Below are positions 45,787 through 58,080 of a DNA stretch of 64,000 bases, in pieces. Numbering within the stretch: the first letter of the stretch is position 1; every line of letters begins with the position of its first letter. The notes beneath the pieces are model-generated. The model saw nothing but the letters and a program-made list of their open reading frames with translations. It searched no databases and was not told the DNA's origin. The DNA lies in NCBI GenBank assembly GCA_963930775.1, contig OZ005701.1:4533669-4597668 (forward strand), in the 5' to 3' direction. The stretch comes from Cliona cf. orientalis (lineage: Eukaryota; Porifera; Demospongiae; Clionaida; Clionaidae). Both the position numbers and the translations under genes were made by a program.

Positions 45787-48700
45787 TTAGTGAATCTTGG
45801 CCTTGGCAAGGGTGCGGTGACAACCACTCCCCTCCTCCTCCTCCTGACCATTATCTGCCGGGAATAGAGCAACGTTCTGTGAACTATTATCAATGCACTG
45901 CTCATTTTTATCCATCTCTGCTGTCAGTGATGTATGTAGATTTTTAATCAAATAGAAACCATGTTGTTCACTTGCCTGATGCTCAGAGTCAAGCTCTGGC
46001 GGTTGGTTTGTGGATTCTAGAGGAGGAGGTGGTGGTGTAGCAGATTGTTGAGATGGTATCTGCAGCTCCACAATAGACTGGGTGTACGTGTAGCTCAGTG
46101 ATTGAGTGTGAGGAACAGTGCTGTCGGTATCAGTAGGACGATCGATCATGTCAAGTATGATGTTTTCATCAGCTGATACCAGTTTGTGATTATTTCTCTC
46201 TTGCTCTTTTGGGGTAATCATTTTATTCATTTTAAAGCAGATTGAACTTCCTTGTATAGTTGCAAATAATTTTTGATTCATGTGTTTATATGCATGGTAT
46301 GAAATGACTGTTGTGAGTTGAACTAAGGCTATCCCAGCTGAGACACTGATAATGACAGTATGGCTTGTATTGGCATCAATTGTATACCAGGTGAAGATGG
46401 AGAGGGCAATAATGTTAAAGTATGTGAATATTTCCATTGCATTGATGAAGCGATTCTTGTATATTCTCACACCAAATGTTGCAGTGTAGATTACTAGGCT
46501 CGACATTGTAAAAGTTGTTGCTGATAGTGCAACTCTTGGATCTCCAGAGGGGTTAAGTGCTGCTACCAGATATACAGTCACTCGAACCAGTAGCAGTAGG
46601 CCTGTCCAGTAGCGATGGTTTGGCAAATAGGGATTGAAATAGATATCGATGAAGGAGCTGAGTTTTTGGTTTCTGATCAGTGTTACTCTTTTGCACGTAC
46701 ATGGAGATTTTATGAACCACTGCCATGAAAAGAGCAAGAGAGTGTAGACCAAACCAGCTAAAAGAATGAGAACGGCTACAAAAAACAACACAGTGTGTTT
46801 GCTGGAGAAGTATTCTTGAGTAGCATCAGGGAGCCATAGAATTTTCTTAGAGCCATCAGGATAGGCTAGGGTTGCAGAGGAGAATGCTGTGATGATGGTC
46901 TGTAGGAGCTTGGCATAAGAGAGCAAGATCAATGTAGCCAGAGTGGCCACCGGATCTTTCTTTCCAATGAGACGCCCAAAAGCATCGAAATAATAACTGA
47001 GTTGAATTATCACCACCACAAGGATGATGATGTATGCAGGAAAGGCCAGTTGAAGCCACGTCTTAGTGTATGTATCCATTCCATTAAAGAAGCAAACGTC
47101 AAAGCCGAGATCAAAATTGAGCCATGAAATGAATACAGAAGCAAAACTGACCCTTGATGGAAAGAAAACACTCTTGTTGGCAGCTACTATGTTGGCATAA
47201 AAGATTATTGCATTGAGACTACCTATGGCGACTGTTAGGTTGAGAGCTAGTAGGAAGGCTACTAAACCTATGCCGGATATAATGAACATTGTAGTGATTA
47301 TTATAAGCAAGCCCGGCCAGTAGGTTGGACATGATATGCATTTTGAGCTTCCCAGAGACACACTGAGACCTGGTTTACAAGTGCCACATAGAGTTCCTGT
47401 GCGATTGGAATCACATTGTGCATCAGATCCATTGGGAAGATTCAAGTTCACACTGACTTGTTTGTTGGGCGTATAGCAATAATCAAAGGGGCAGTGTGGA
47501 TAAATTATGTAACCACTTGAGTTGGACCAGGTGTGGTTGACGTAGGATATCCAAAAATTCTCTCTTCTTGTTATCGATTCTGTTATAGGATTACATTCTG
47601 TTTTCTCATATTGCCAAAGCACTTGGTCACAAATACAGTCACATGATGTTTCATTGTTGTTGAGCATTTGAAATCCAATTGAACAAGTGCAGATGAATTT
47701 AACTCCGATATTTTTCGTGGATATCCCAGAAACATTACATGGCCCTATGACAGTCAGTATCAGGTTTTCGTAGTCAACAGGTGTGAAGAGATTGAACTGT
47801 ACTGCTACTTCAGTACAATCATTGTCGATGTTTTGGCCAGCTATTCTTCCACTACTTAACGAATCAATGTCTACATCAGCTCTGATTGGAACTAGAACGT
47901 GATTATATGCAATAAGCTGCAATGAAAATGTTCTCCCTCTCTTAACCCTGATGGGCTCTGGCTTGTAGTTGCAATCTGGTTGGCTATCTCGGCAAAAACA
48001 TAACCTGACTGGATGCGAACTAATTGTTGATACATCAACATTACTCGAATTTTGAATGCTGGCAAGTCCTACTTTCTTTGTTTCATTTTTCCTGCTGAAC
48101 TGTGTACATCTGTCCAACAGTCCTCCGAAAAGATTTCTGCCAGAACCGCATGCTGAATTGTTTGAAAAAGTGAGAAATACTGATTTTGAAAAGCATTCCG
48201 ATCTTGATAAATCGCCATCATTCTGAATAGTTGCAGCTGCACACATTTCAGGGTTAGTCCAATCATCAACATACAAAGCTCCACCGTAACGGTTGGCTCT
48301 GTTTGATAGTAGTTTTATGCTGTCATTTTTATCTGATCTTCCGTGTATTTTAGTGTATCTCTCTAAACTGATTGCCCCTCCATTTTCAGCTTTGTTGCTG
48401 ATGAGGTGAATTTCTCCTTCAACTATAATAGATGAACTGGCAGCGTAAATCCCTCCACCATTATTGTTTGCCTGGTTTTTAGTGATGTATAAAGTGTGTC
48501 CTTTAGCATTGATGACACTCACTGTCATGTACAATCCACCTCCATGCTGCACTGCTGAATTACCACTCATATTAAACAGTGTCCATCTATTTATCTCTAC
48601 AACTAGTTTGCTCTCACTAATATATATTGCTCCACCATAGTCTGCTTGATTGTCAACTAGCTCGTAGCTGCCATCAGAGAAAGTAAGTTGGGTGTTAATT

Positions 48701-51700
48701 GCAAATATTGCACCCCCAGATGTAGCTGCATTTCCAACTAGTTTGCTGTTGCCACTAAAATTTAATGATACAAATTGATTTTCCATAGCAAATATTTCAC
48801 CAGAGTTGGATGCACATCCAACAGAAATGCAGCTGTCTCCTATCACTGTGAGTTTATTTTGAAACAGCAAGCATAATACTCCACCGTAGTTGCTTGCTCT
48901 ATTGAAATTGAATGTAGTGTTATCCACTTTCAGTGTGTTTTGGTCTGCTGAGTAGATAACTCCTCCATCACTATTTGCTGAATTATGAAAGAAGTCACAA
49001 CACTCTATAGTCAGTACATTTCTTGTTCGTAAGAATATAACCCCTCCACTGCTAGCACCATTATATGAGAACATACATTCTATCACAGTTAGATTGTCAT
49101 TGGCCTGCAAAGCAATGGCACCACCACTATGAGCAGCTTGGTTACTATGAAAAGCACTTTGTACTAATCTTATGTGATCGTTTGAAATATAATCAGGTAC
49201 ATATAGAACACCACCAGTATTTGTTGCTGTGTTGTTTACAAAGCTGCTTGCCACTATGTATAGATGACCTTTATTCAAGAAAATAACTCCTCCATTACTT
49301 GCTTTGTTATCAAAATACATATTGCCTATTTCTTTCAAATGACTATTATATATGTAGGCAACTCCTCCTTCCTGGGCTGAGTTGTTGACAAATTTACAGT
49401 TGTTTTTGAAGATGAGAGTTATTGAGTCTGCATATAATACACCTCCATCATTTTCTGCTATGTTACTGCCAAAAGAGCTGTTTCTCACAGTGATGTTACT
49501 TCTGGAGTTTACCATTAGAGCTCCACCAAGCCTCGCTGTGTTGTAGTCAAAGAAACTGCCATCCACAGTGATGCTGCTACTGATGGATGCCCATAATGCT
49601 CCTCCTTGATTTGCTCTATTGCCGTTAAAGGAACTGTTCTCTACAGTGATGCTGCTATCAGCGTATGCGTACATAACTCCTCCATTATCATCTGCTTGAT
49701 TGTTGTGGAAGGAGCTGTGGTGTACAGTGATGTTGCTCCTGGAGTATGCATACAAGACTCCACAATCACCATGCGCTCTATTGCTCTCAAAGTAGCTGTT
49801 ACCCACAGTTATACTGCTACCGAGAGATGCATGCATAACTCCACCATCAACGCCAGCTTCATTTTTGCCAAAGAAACTGTTAAGAATATTAATGCTGCTG
49901 CTAAGATATGCATACAAACCTCCACTGAAACTGCGTGCTGTGTTATTACCAAAGAAGCTTTTGTCCACAGTTATGTTGCTACTATCCTGTGCAAACATAA
50001 CACCACCGTGCCTACCTGCTTCATTGTTATCAAAATAATTACGTATCGCAATGATGCTGCTATATGAGTCTGCAAACATGACCCCGCCATTATCACTTGC
50101 TTTATTATTGCAGAAGGAGCTGTTGTCCACAGTAATGCTACTGCTGTAGATTACATGTATTACTCCACCGTCATCAATTGCCTTATTCCTTTTAAAAAAG
50201 CTGTTGCCCACAATGATTCTGCTGCTGAAGGCTGCAGTCATAGATCCTCCATCAATGGTAGCTTCATTATTGTCAAATGAGCAGTTATCCACAGTGATGT
50301 TGCTATTGTCTTGTGCATACATAACTCCACCATGTCTGCCTGCTACACTGTTGTTAAAGGAACTGTTACCCACAGTGATTCTGCTGTTGGACTGTACGTA
50401 TATGACCCCTCCATTGTTGTCTGCTGTATTGCTGTCCAAGGAGCTGTTATCCACAGTGATGATACTGCTGTAGATTGCAAACAAAACTCCACCATCATCA
50501 ATTGCCTTATTCCTTTCAAAAAAGCTGTTACCTACAATGATTCTGCTGCTGAAGGCTGCAGTCATAGCTCCTCCATCAATGGTAGCTTCATTGTTGTCAA
50601 ATAAGCAGTTATCCACAGTGATGTTGCTATTATCTTGTGCATACATAACCCCACCATGTCTGCCTGCTACACTGTTATTAAAGGAACTGTTACTCACAGT
50701 GATGCCGCTGTTGGACTGTACGTATATCACCCCTCCATTGTTGTCTGCTGTATTGCTGTCCAAGGAGCTGTTATCCACAATGATGATACTGCTGTAGATT
50801 GCAAACAAAACTCCACCATCATCAATTGCCTTATTCCTTTCAAAAAAGCTGTTGCTCACAATGATTCTGCTGCTGTAGGCTGCAGTCATAGCTCCTCCGG
50901 ATCCATCAGTGGTAGCTTCATTGTTGTCAAATGAGCATTTATCCACAGTGATGTTGCTATTATCGTGTGCATACATAACTCCACCATGTCTGCCTGCTAC
51001 ACTGTTGGCAAAGGAACTGTTCCCCACAGTGATACTGCTGTTGGACTGCACGTGTATGACCCCTCCTGGCTCCATTGTTGTCTGCTGTATTGCTGTCTAA
51101 GGAGCTGTTGTCCACAGTGATGATACTGCTGGAGTATGCCTGCATGGCTCCACCATAGCTGCTGGTATTGTTATTGAATAAGCTGTTAGCTATGATGATG
51201 TTGCTGTAGTGCAGTGTACAGAGAACTCCTCCTACTCTACCTCTATTGTTACTATAGTGGCTGTTGTCTATGTCGATCGTGCTGTGGTCATATGCAGATA
51301 TAGCTCCTCCAAATTCTCCTGCTATGTTGTCACTAAACATATTGTGTGCATCATCAAAGAATGTTCCTTGGAAGAGAGCTATGGCCCCTCCACCATATCC
51401 AGCAGAGTTGCTGATGAAGGTGCTGTTGTGAGCTGTGACAGTGCATCCACTGTCAATAAACAAAGCCCCACCATGACAGCTATCGTCACTACAATCTGTG
51501 GCACTATTGTTAACAAATGCACTATTGCTGATGGTGATACTGCTCCCTGTATGTGAAGAAATGGCACCACCTATTGTGGCAGTATTATTTTCAAAGTGAC
51601 AGTTGCTAATATTTACAATGCTATCGATTACAGTGATTGCTCCACCTACTTTAGCACTGGTAGACTGACTGTTAGGTAAAGGACTGGGAAACTGATAACG

Positions 51701-52243
51701 ATTGATACTTATGTACGTCAAAATTCCAATATCGCTTAGATAAGTGCCTGGTGTATTGAATACAAAAGAGCTTTGTACAATGCTTGCATTAGTGTGGTTT
51801 AGGTGTAGTGCCGAGTCACTGCTTCCACCATGAAACCGGGACTCCTCCAACATGAACTGATCCACAAGCTCAATCCTGCTGCTGCACCTAATGAACTTGA
51901 GCTGACTGATTTGTAGCTGGGAGATTTCAAGGAACTCCAAGCTAGCCTTGTCGCTGCAAACTATAGATGCAGTGCCTGAGCCATTGATTGATAGCATTTG
52001 GAAGCCATTGCTATTTGAAACAACAAGCTTTGAGCTGAGAGTGTGGCTACCTTCTAGAAAAACCAAGGTAGTTCTTGAATCAAGGTAATCACTGGTGTTG
52101 GTGGCTAGTGTTGATAAAGTGATGCAGGAGTCCCATACTGAGCTTGGACATGGATGCAAGGGTGTGATGTAATGCACGTTGTCACAATCCACAGTGTGGA
52201 TGAGAATAACCAGTAAAAGGAGTTTTGTTTTTGATATCGTCAT
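45787..52243 (-). pseudogene. pmp20-like beta-helix / multi-TM surface protein, copy 2, frameshifted
   Basis: Paralogue of 19131-25265. From ATG at 52243 (MTISKTKLLLLVILIHTVDC, signal peptide) the frame is open past the codon that is TAG in copy 1 (TAT here) but breaks at about 51067-51073, where seven extra bases (TGGCTCC on the plus strand) relative to copy 1 shift it. The downstream frame then runs about 1760 codons to 45787 and contains the beta-helix rungs (GGVMYAQDNSNITV type), the Cys-rich region, about eight membrane helices and the proline-rich tail. One extra five-rung unit of ~324 bp is present compared with copy 1. The two genes are therefore broken by independent lesions. Confidence 0.8.
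50204..51060 (-). repeat. Higher-order tandem repeat in the beta-helix array
   Basis: Units of about 324-330 bp (five ~22-residue rungs) start near 50215, 50545 and 50875, marked by ACAATGATTCTGCTGCTG. Copy 1 has two such units (near 23551 and 23877). Unit number differs between the paralogues, as expected from unequal exchange. Confidence 0.8.
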
Positions 52244-52761
52244 TAAGGATAAATGTTAGCTCTTGAAAATTTACTTGCCAATAATTCACTATGATATAAC
52301 TAAAATGTTATCAGGAGGTGTTGCTATGGTATCAATATCCTTGGCAGCTTGCCACCATTGCAAACAACAATGTTTAAGATTATTTCCTATGTTGCTTGGT
52401 GCAGTTAAAGTGTAGCCTGGTACAGCGCAGGGTATTTTAATGACTTTCAATGAAGTGGTTAATTGAGATGATGTATATATATTGGAGAGATGCTCGCTTT
52501 TGTTCACCAAAATGATGCCTGTTCCATTAATAGCATAATTGTAAAACTATTAATACTGTGTAGTGGGAAACTTTTGAGGGAGAAAACCTTCATGAATTTC
52601 ATGATTTTACAGTAACCCATACAAATGTTCTCCATGAAATTTTAGGCATGCCACACCCATCTATATGATCTTTTTAACATTCCGTGAAAGTTTTCTCTAT
52701 GAATATGCTCCCTGCAAGAGTTTTCTCCCTTGAAAGTTTCCTGCTATAGGTAGTAGTCAAG

Positions 52762-53003
52762 CAGTGGCGTAGCCAGGGGTGGGCCTAGTAGGGCCAGGCC
52801 CGACCAACTTCGTTCTAGTAATGCTTACTACTTAACCGTTGATCGTGTCAGCCCCTCAATTCTATGAGAATAGGGCGGAAATAATCCAGATTGTAGGCTA
52901 TAGATTGAGATTCAGCACTTTGGGTGTGGTCAAATTTATCGCTACAAGTGACCATTTATCATGTTTGTGCCCTACCAAACTCCTAGCTCTAGCTACGCCA
53001 CTG
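52762..53003. mobile_element. 242-bp hAT-type MITE with 8-bp target duplication
   Basis: Ends CAGTGGCGTAGCCAG and CTAGCTACGCCACTG; flanks TAGTCAAG at 52754-52761 and 53004-53011. Copy 1 has a single TAGTCAAG at about 25770. The CAGTGGCG terminus with an 8-bp target is the hAT pattern. Non-autonomous. Confidence 0.92.
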
Positions 53004-53860
53004 TAGTCAAGGACAAACAAATAGCTATTAGATACTGTGCGTACAATTGTATTAGATGCCATAGGTAGCTATATTAAACTGGTGTGAATTCGAAGGCTGG
53101 GTATCAATTTTTAAAGAAATTACTTAAAAGTAATGAATTAGGTTGCAAAGTTATTATTACACATAATAATAATACACTGGAGCCAACGATCAATTTGGTT
53201 GTTGAATATTTTACTTTGTTGCTGGCTTCACTGCTTTAATGCACAAACTTAGATATGCAGGTAGGATTTAGCATGCAGTTAAGATGCATTAAGAATACAT
53301 GTAGATTGTTTGGTAACATTTATTAATTATTGAAGGTACTTATAGTTTATACCTGCTTCACTTTGATTCTGGGAAACCTTATTCCTGTATTTTTCTAGGT
53401 ACTGATAATTTGCTGCTCTTTAACAAATCTGTAGCCCACACTAAGACTACTGAAAGTCTTGAGGTTTATATAATGCTGCCACTGTGTAATTAATTACTGG
53501 TTTTCCACTAAAATTAGTCTTAGCTCTTTTACCAGGAAGTCCCATCCAGCAAACTGATACATTGCAGTTTGAATACATATATCATGCAGCCATCCAAATT
53601 TCAATGGCCAACTTAAATTTCTATATTTGGCTCATACTTCTATTATAATTTTCATGCATGGAATAAGATAGATGATATAGTTAGACCGAAAGGCATCAAT
53701 ATGCGGTCCATCTCCCGCTTGCTTTAGTCTGCCAGTGTTCAAATTTCTTAATGGCTGGCTTCATACTGGTAAGAGGTGTCATGCAAATCTCTGTTATTGT
53801 TCATTATTAAGTGAGGATATGTTAACACAGAAATAACTACACAGCTTAATGATTCACTCC

Positions 53861-53955
53861 TGAAGTGTGAATGTCTCCTAGGCCATGACTACAACTGTCA
53901 TCTTGTTGAGTGTCAAAGCTAACAATTAAGAGTATCAATTTTGACTGATTTGTTC
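53861..53955. repeat. Arm of an inverted repeat (partner 54516-54612)
   Basis: TGAAGTGTGAATGTCTCC through to AGTATCAATTTTGACTG reappears inverted at 54516-54612 with a few mismatches. The single-copy equivalent is in duplication copy 1 at about 26671-26765, so the second arm is extra. Confidence 0.75.
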
Positions 53956-54273
53956 CTGTACGTGACTTGAGGTGCACATAGGCTCGCATGCGTAACATCA
54001 CAGAACTCCCCACATGCTCTGATGGTTATGTACACGTACATCATCCTTGGTATATTTTGTGTACCGTAATGAGTCGTGTGACAAGCTATAGCTACTAGAC
54101 TTCAGTCTTGAATAGTTAGGGATGGATGGTGCCATTAATTTGGCTCAGTTGCGATAGTCTCACTGGGAATGCATTGACTGTTGGCTTGTGTGTCAGTGTT
54201 TGTTGCAGACAACCAGCAACACTCTGTTGCCCTTGTTATCCCCTACATTGCCTAATTCCTCATCCATAATATA

Positions 54274-54490
54274 CCGTATAGCTGGAAATATTAGCGGGAA
54301 TTAAATTTGGTGGTTGAGCCCAAAATCGCTATTGCAAGAATATTAGCGGATTTAAAGTTGGCGGTTCGGTACAGGATCGCCATACGTATGTATGCGAGTA
54401 GGAAATTTTGGCAGATTTTAATTTGGCGGTTGTGATGTAGACCGCCAAACCGCCAAATTTAATTCCCCGCCAATATTTCCGGCTATACGG
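54274..54490. mobile_element. 217-bp MITE, TIR CCGTATAGCYGGAAATATT
   Basis: Left end CCGTATAGCTGGAAATATTA, right end the complement of CCGTATAGCCGGAAATATTG, terminal repeats about 43 bp, TA on both sides (54272-54273, 54491-54492). The older copy at 985-1180 is the reverse complement. Its left end sits within 6 bp of the right end of the segmental duplication. Confidence 0.85.
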
Positions 54491-54515
54491 TAGATGAATC
54501 ATAAATCACATACAA

Positions 54516-54612
54516 GAACAAATCAGTAAAAATTGATACTCTTAATTGTTAGCTTTGACACTCAACAAGATGCTAGTTGTAATTGTGGCCTAGGAGATAT
54601 TCACACTTCAAA
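54516..54612. repeat. Inverted copy of 53861-53955
   Basis: GAACAAATCAGTAAAAATTG through GGCCTAGGAGATATTC is the reverse complement of the other arm. Together with it, a ~95-bp stem with a 560-bp loop could form. Confidence 0.75.
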
Positions 54613-55660
54613 TTACACCTGTTCAGAATGTATGTAGGCTGTGCATGGTGGGTTAGGTGAGCTGCATGCTGTGAAGAAGGCAGGAGCTGCTGACTCAATA
54701 TTTCCAGTTGCATAGATTCGGGAAGACAATCTGTTCTGGCTTGCATTAAGAAAGATAGTTGGCCATTAATTGGGAGACCTGTATATTTTAATAATTGTGA
54801 TAGAGGTTGAACACAATATGCATTTACTCTTAGCTTGGCCTGAGGTGCTCTGCAAGTGACTACCAAATCATGAAATCCCCACCCTATCTCCAGCTTAGCT
54901 TGGCCTGAGGCACTCTACAAGCGACTATAATAATATTATATCAAATCGTGAAATCCCCACCCTATCTCCAGGGCATGGTTGGCGGGGAAAGACGTTGATA
55001 AGTACATACATAATAATTGATACCAGTAATAATATTATTATAGCTGCACGTTGATACCACTATATTCATCACTATGTCATGATACTACTGGAAATAATAT
55101 TATCATGGCTGAGAACTTTCTTATTTTGGTCAGTAATGTCATACACTAAAGCACATCACATCCCTTGTAGTTTACTTTTTCTGAAACAGTAAAGGTATTG
55201 AATTGAATGTGAAATTTGGCACAGGTACAGGTGAATATGGAAAATGTTTCTCGAAATATTTTAAAGTTTGTTATCTGTTTTCATTTTCAAGAGCATTTTG
55301 ACGATTACGTAACATTGCATAACTTAATGCTACTTACATACATAGTGACCCTTTACCATATTATACAACGAAACTGTATACTAGGGATGTGGTATTTGTT
55401 TCATAAAAATATAATAATATTGCTAGGCATTACCAGATGTATAATAATTATGTTATAGGTCAAAGGAAGGACTCTTTATGGAATCCACTGAAGGGAAAAG
55501 AGTGGATTTAATTGCTTATAGACCCAAATGGTGGCCACCACCTGATTAGTTGTATGTGGTAACATATCTACATAATACTAATACTAATAATATACATGTA
55601 GCAACATTGTGCATCTATATAATAATATAATGCTACTTGTGTTATGTAGTCACATTATTA

Positions 55661-55808
55661 CGTCCAGAGTCCCAATTATTAGAAACAAAGAATTCGGCTC
55701 TCGCTATGATGAAATTATGATGAAATGATGATGAAACCTATGATGAAAGTTATGATGTAATTGCTGTGAAACTGTTTCAAAATGTTTAGCGCGCATGAAA
55801 GGTTGTTG
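55661..55808. repeat. Direct repeat unit 1
   Basis: Starts CGTCCAGAGTCCCAATTA and ends GTTTCAAAATGTTTAGC then CGCATGAAAGGTTGTT. Partner at 56071-56202, same orientation, 410 bp apart; the middle parts are diverged. Confidence 0.75.
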
Positions 55809-56070
55809 GGACCCAGAATTCGAACCTAGCGTAGAAGACATCGTGGACTATCGATGAGATATGGCGATTTTCTCGGTTCGCTTTCTTTGGCGAGCTCGCA
55901 CTCGGGGGGATTTCCCTATTCAGTCGAGCACATGGCGGGTGAAGGTCAACCGGCTCAAGCCGCGCGCCCCAATATTGTACGCGTATACGGAGCATGCGCA
56001 GTTTGTCGATGTGTCCTAGTTCGAATTTATGGCGGCGTATTCAGGGACGTAGTCTCTAAGTTGTTCATTG

Positions 56071-56202
56071 CGTCCAGAGTCCCAATTAGAAAAAACTATT
56101 CGGCCGACCGATGAGGTAATTGTGATGTAAAATATGATGTAAAATATGACGAAAATGCGGTTAAGACTGTTTCAAAATGTTTAGCACGCATGAAAGCTTG
56201 TT
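56071..56202. repeat. Direct repeat unit 2
   Basis: Same start and end blocks as 55661-55808 with a shorter, ATGATGTAAAATATG-rich middle. The 262-bp interval between units is GC-richer (GGCGAGCTCGCACTCGGGG). The pair could be ends of a small non-autonomous LTR element, but no primer site or target duplication is seen. Confidence 0.7.
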
Positions 56203-57030
56203 ACATCCCCAGTATAAATTTACTTTTTTGCGGTTATTAGGTAATTATGTTGTAATTATGATGTAACCTATGTCGTCATAGCGCTAAAATTCAGAGCCTT
56301 TACAGAACACTTCTGAGACCTGAAAATCCACAGAATCATATATTAACTTACATACATATCCAGCGAATACATTAAAAGCTGAGTGCTACTTTCTCCGACA
56401 AGTAATGCCGGCCGAACTTCACGCGTTCTCTTGGCTGACGTAATCCTGTGGATAAATAAAGCTAGCCTTGCGCTATTTATAGCACGCGGTCATGCCACGA
56501 CCGATCTGAAGTTCGGAAGCTGTACTGTGCTGTCGAGTTCATCTCCTTTGATTGAAGTATCGAAACTCGAAGTCGAAAGTTAATCTTAGACTCCATCTCT
56601 GCGATTGAGGTCCCGGCATCGAGGTGTGTTGACGACCTTTACCACATGCACCATTAGAACTATGCAGCCACTGGGGATGTGGTCAAGGGTTCATATAATA
56701 TGTAATGACAATTTCAAAAAGTTCGTGTTAAAATTGTATGTAATATCCATGGGTCTTGAGTGCATGATCCAGTTACCCGAGCATACTTGGGGCTTGGCTG
56801 ATGATAGTGCCCACCATTTTGTCTAACTGCATATGAAATTTCAATTTACTGATTCATATCAGAATTTTAAACGGTTGAGATGCAGGACTTACAGCTCCGT
56901 TGACGAGTTAGTCACGAAGTATCTGTCCACTGCTTTGATTGAATCCAATGTGGGCATGCTGAGCTGCTGCGTGCTTGCTGCAATCAGTACAGTATGTAGC
57001 TAGTATATGTTGTCGACTCCCAACCATAAG

Positions 57031-57049
57031 GCAAACGAAATATAATAAT
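57031..57049. repeat. Repeat R1, left fragment of interrupted copy
   Basis: GGCAAACGAAATATAATAAT matches the start of R1 at 13218. It stops at the MITE. Confidence 0.7.
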
Positions 57050-57413
57050 GGGCTATTCCAGTTAATAAGGATACACCCCTGTGGAGGAAGGTTGATTAGT
57101 ACTGAAGGGCCGATTTCAGGTGATTTAATGAAGTATCGATGGTATTTTTATGGATTTTAGTGAGGTATTGTAGGCACCATTATGGATCATAATGAAGTAC
57201 TGAGGGGACATGGCAGCGAATAACGAGTATTGATAGGGTAGCTCATCCAGGGTGTGGAGGAATTATTAGGGTAAACTAGGGATTTTGATTAGTTTAAAGC
57301 AGAAAATTGATTAGTATCGATAATTTTGCTAATTTAAGACTTAGTAGTATTTAGGGTAGAAAATGCATATCCCTTCCTCCACAGGGGTGTATGCCCATTA
57401 TCTGGAATAGCCC
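57050..57413. mobile_element. 364-bp MITE, TIR GGGCTATTCCAG
   Basis: Ends GGGCTATTCCAGTTAATAAG and CATTATCTGGAATAGCCC, followed inward by inverted TACACCCCTGTGGAGGAAGG blocks. It is flanked by AATAAT, and the empty site in R1 at about 13230-13240 supports a 6-bp duplication, although the AT-rich context leaves the exact length open. Non-coding. Confidence 0.8.
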
Positions 57414-57656
57414 AATAATAACTGAGTAGAGCCTCATTACTGTGTTTCTAGACACTTACGAAACGTTCTATACGGATGTCTAGTACTCCGTCTATGCTTA
57501 GTAACCAAGATCTAGCTTTATGCATGCTGAAGTCTAGAGGGTTAGGTTCAAGTGTGTTAGCAGGAGTATAGGTCCAAGTATGTCATGCAAGATTAACACA
57601 GTTTGCTTAGGAGGGGAAGGTTCATGAATTTAGTGGCAATTACACTAATTAAAAGA
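57414..57656. repeat. Repeat R1, middle fragment
   Basis: AATAATAACTGAGTAGAGCC to CACTAATTAAAAGA, matching 13235-13509. It is cut at its right end by the gypsy element. Confidence 0.85.
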
Positions 57657-57799
57657 TGTAGCAAAGTCATATTAACTGAACTTGAACTTGAAACTCATTA
57701 ATATGTATGTGTATGATGTAATAATGTGATGTAATGTATATCTAATGCGCATGTGCAATAATAATAATATTCTGCCTCGTGCTAAGAGAGACAGTTACA
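57657..57799 (+). repeat. 5' LTR
   Basis: Begins TGTAGCAAAGTC and ends AGAGACAGTTACA (TG...CA). 143 bp, very short for a gypsy LTR. No clear TATA box, though TATATC occurs at about 57738. Confidence 0.93.
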
Positions 57800-57800
57800 G

Positions 57801-57818
57801 TGGAGGTCCTCCGCCGAG
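57801..57818 (+). other. Primer binding site, resembles tRNA-Gln 3' end
   Basis: TGGAGGTCCTCCGCCGAG begins one base after the LTR. The first 9 bases fit the CCA-terminated acceptor of a tRNA ending GGACCTCCA, and the continuation resembles the T arm of metazoan tRNA-Gln with small differences. The host tRNA set would settle the identity. Confidence 0.6.
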
Positions 57819-58080
57819 ACTTGATCACATCGAGGTCTTGGACGAGAGAAACGTATCGTTGAGGTGCTCTTTTGGGACAGAGAACGTTCATTTTGCGGAA
57901 TCGACGCATTTGGAGATCGTGGGTTGAAATTTGCATGGTGTGTTGTCTCGGGTAGTATTAGGGGGAAACGGCCCGGTCATTGAACGACAGTGATTAGAGG
58001 GCCTGTGAGTGAATACCCCTACGCTACCTAGGTAGACAAGATAACGAAAGTGCCCACAAGTGAAGTAGGAGCGGCAAAAG

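Larger units (their letters stand above)
43959..54268. repeat. Segmental duplication, copy 2
   Basis: Direct copy of 17498-27076. Differences include an extra block at about 44053-44627, MITEs at 45009-45360 and 52762-53003, an extra ~324-bp repeat unit in the pmp20-like gene, and absence of the copy 1 insert at 18155-18901. The right end at CTCATCCATAATA coincides with a MITE. Confidence 0.9.
52244..54268. other. Promoter side and flank of pmp20-like copy 2
   Basis: Non-coding; matches 25266-27076 apart from the 242-bp MITE and small indels. Confidence 0.7.
54613..57030. other. Repeat-rich non-coding region
   Basis: No gene is recognised. It contains a local duplication of AGCTTGGCCTGAGGYRCTC and AATCCCCACCCTATCTCCAG (about 54834-54910 and 54890-54970), the direct repeat pair below, and ATGATGAAA-type microsatellite-like runs near 55705-55760. 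Confidence 0.5.

Noticed and set aside
55786-55995. tRNA-like B box near 55815 (minus strand GGTTCGAATTC)
   Set aside because: No A box at proper distance and no foldable cloverleaf.
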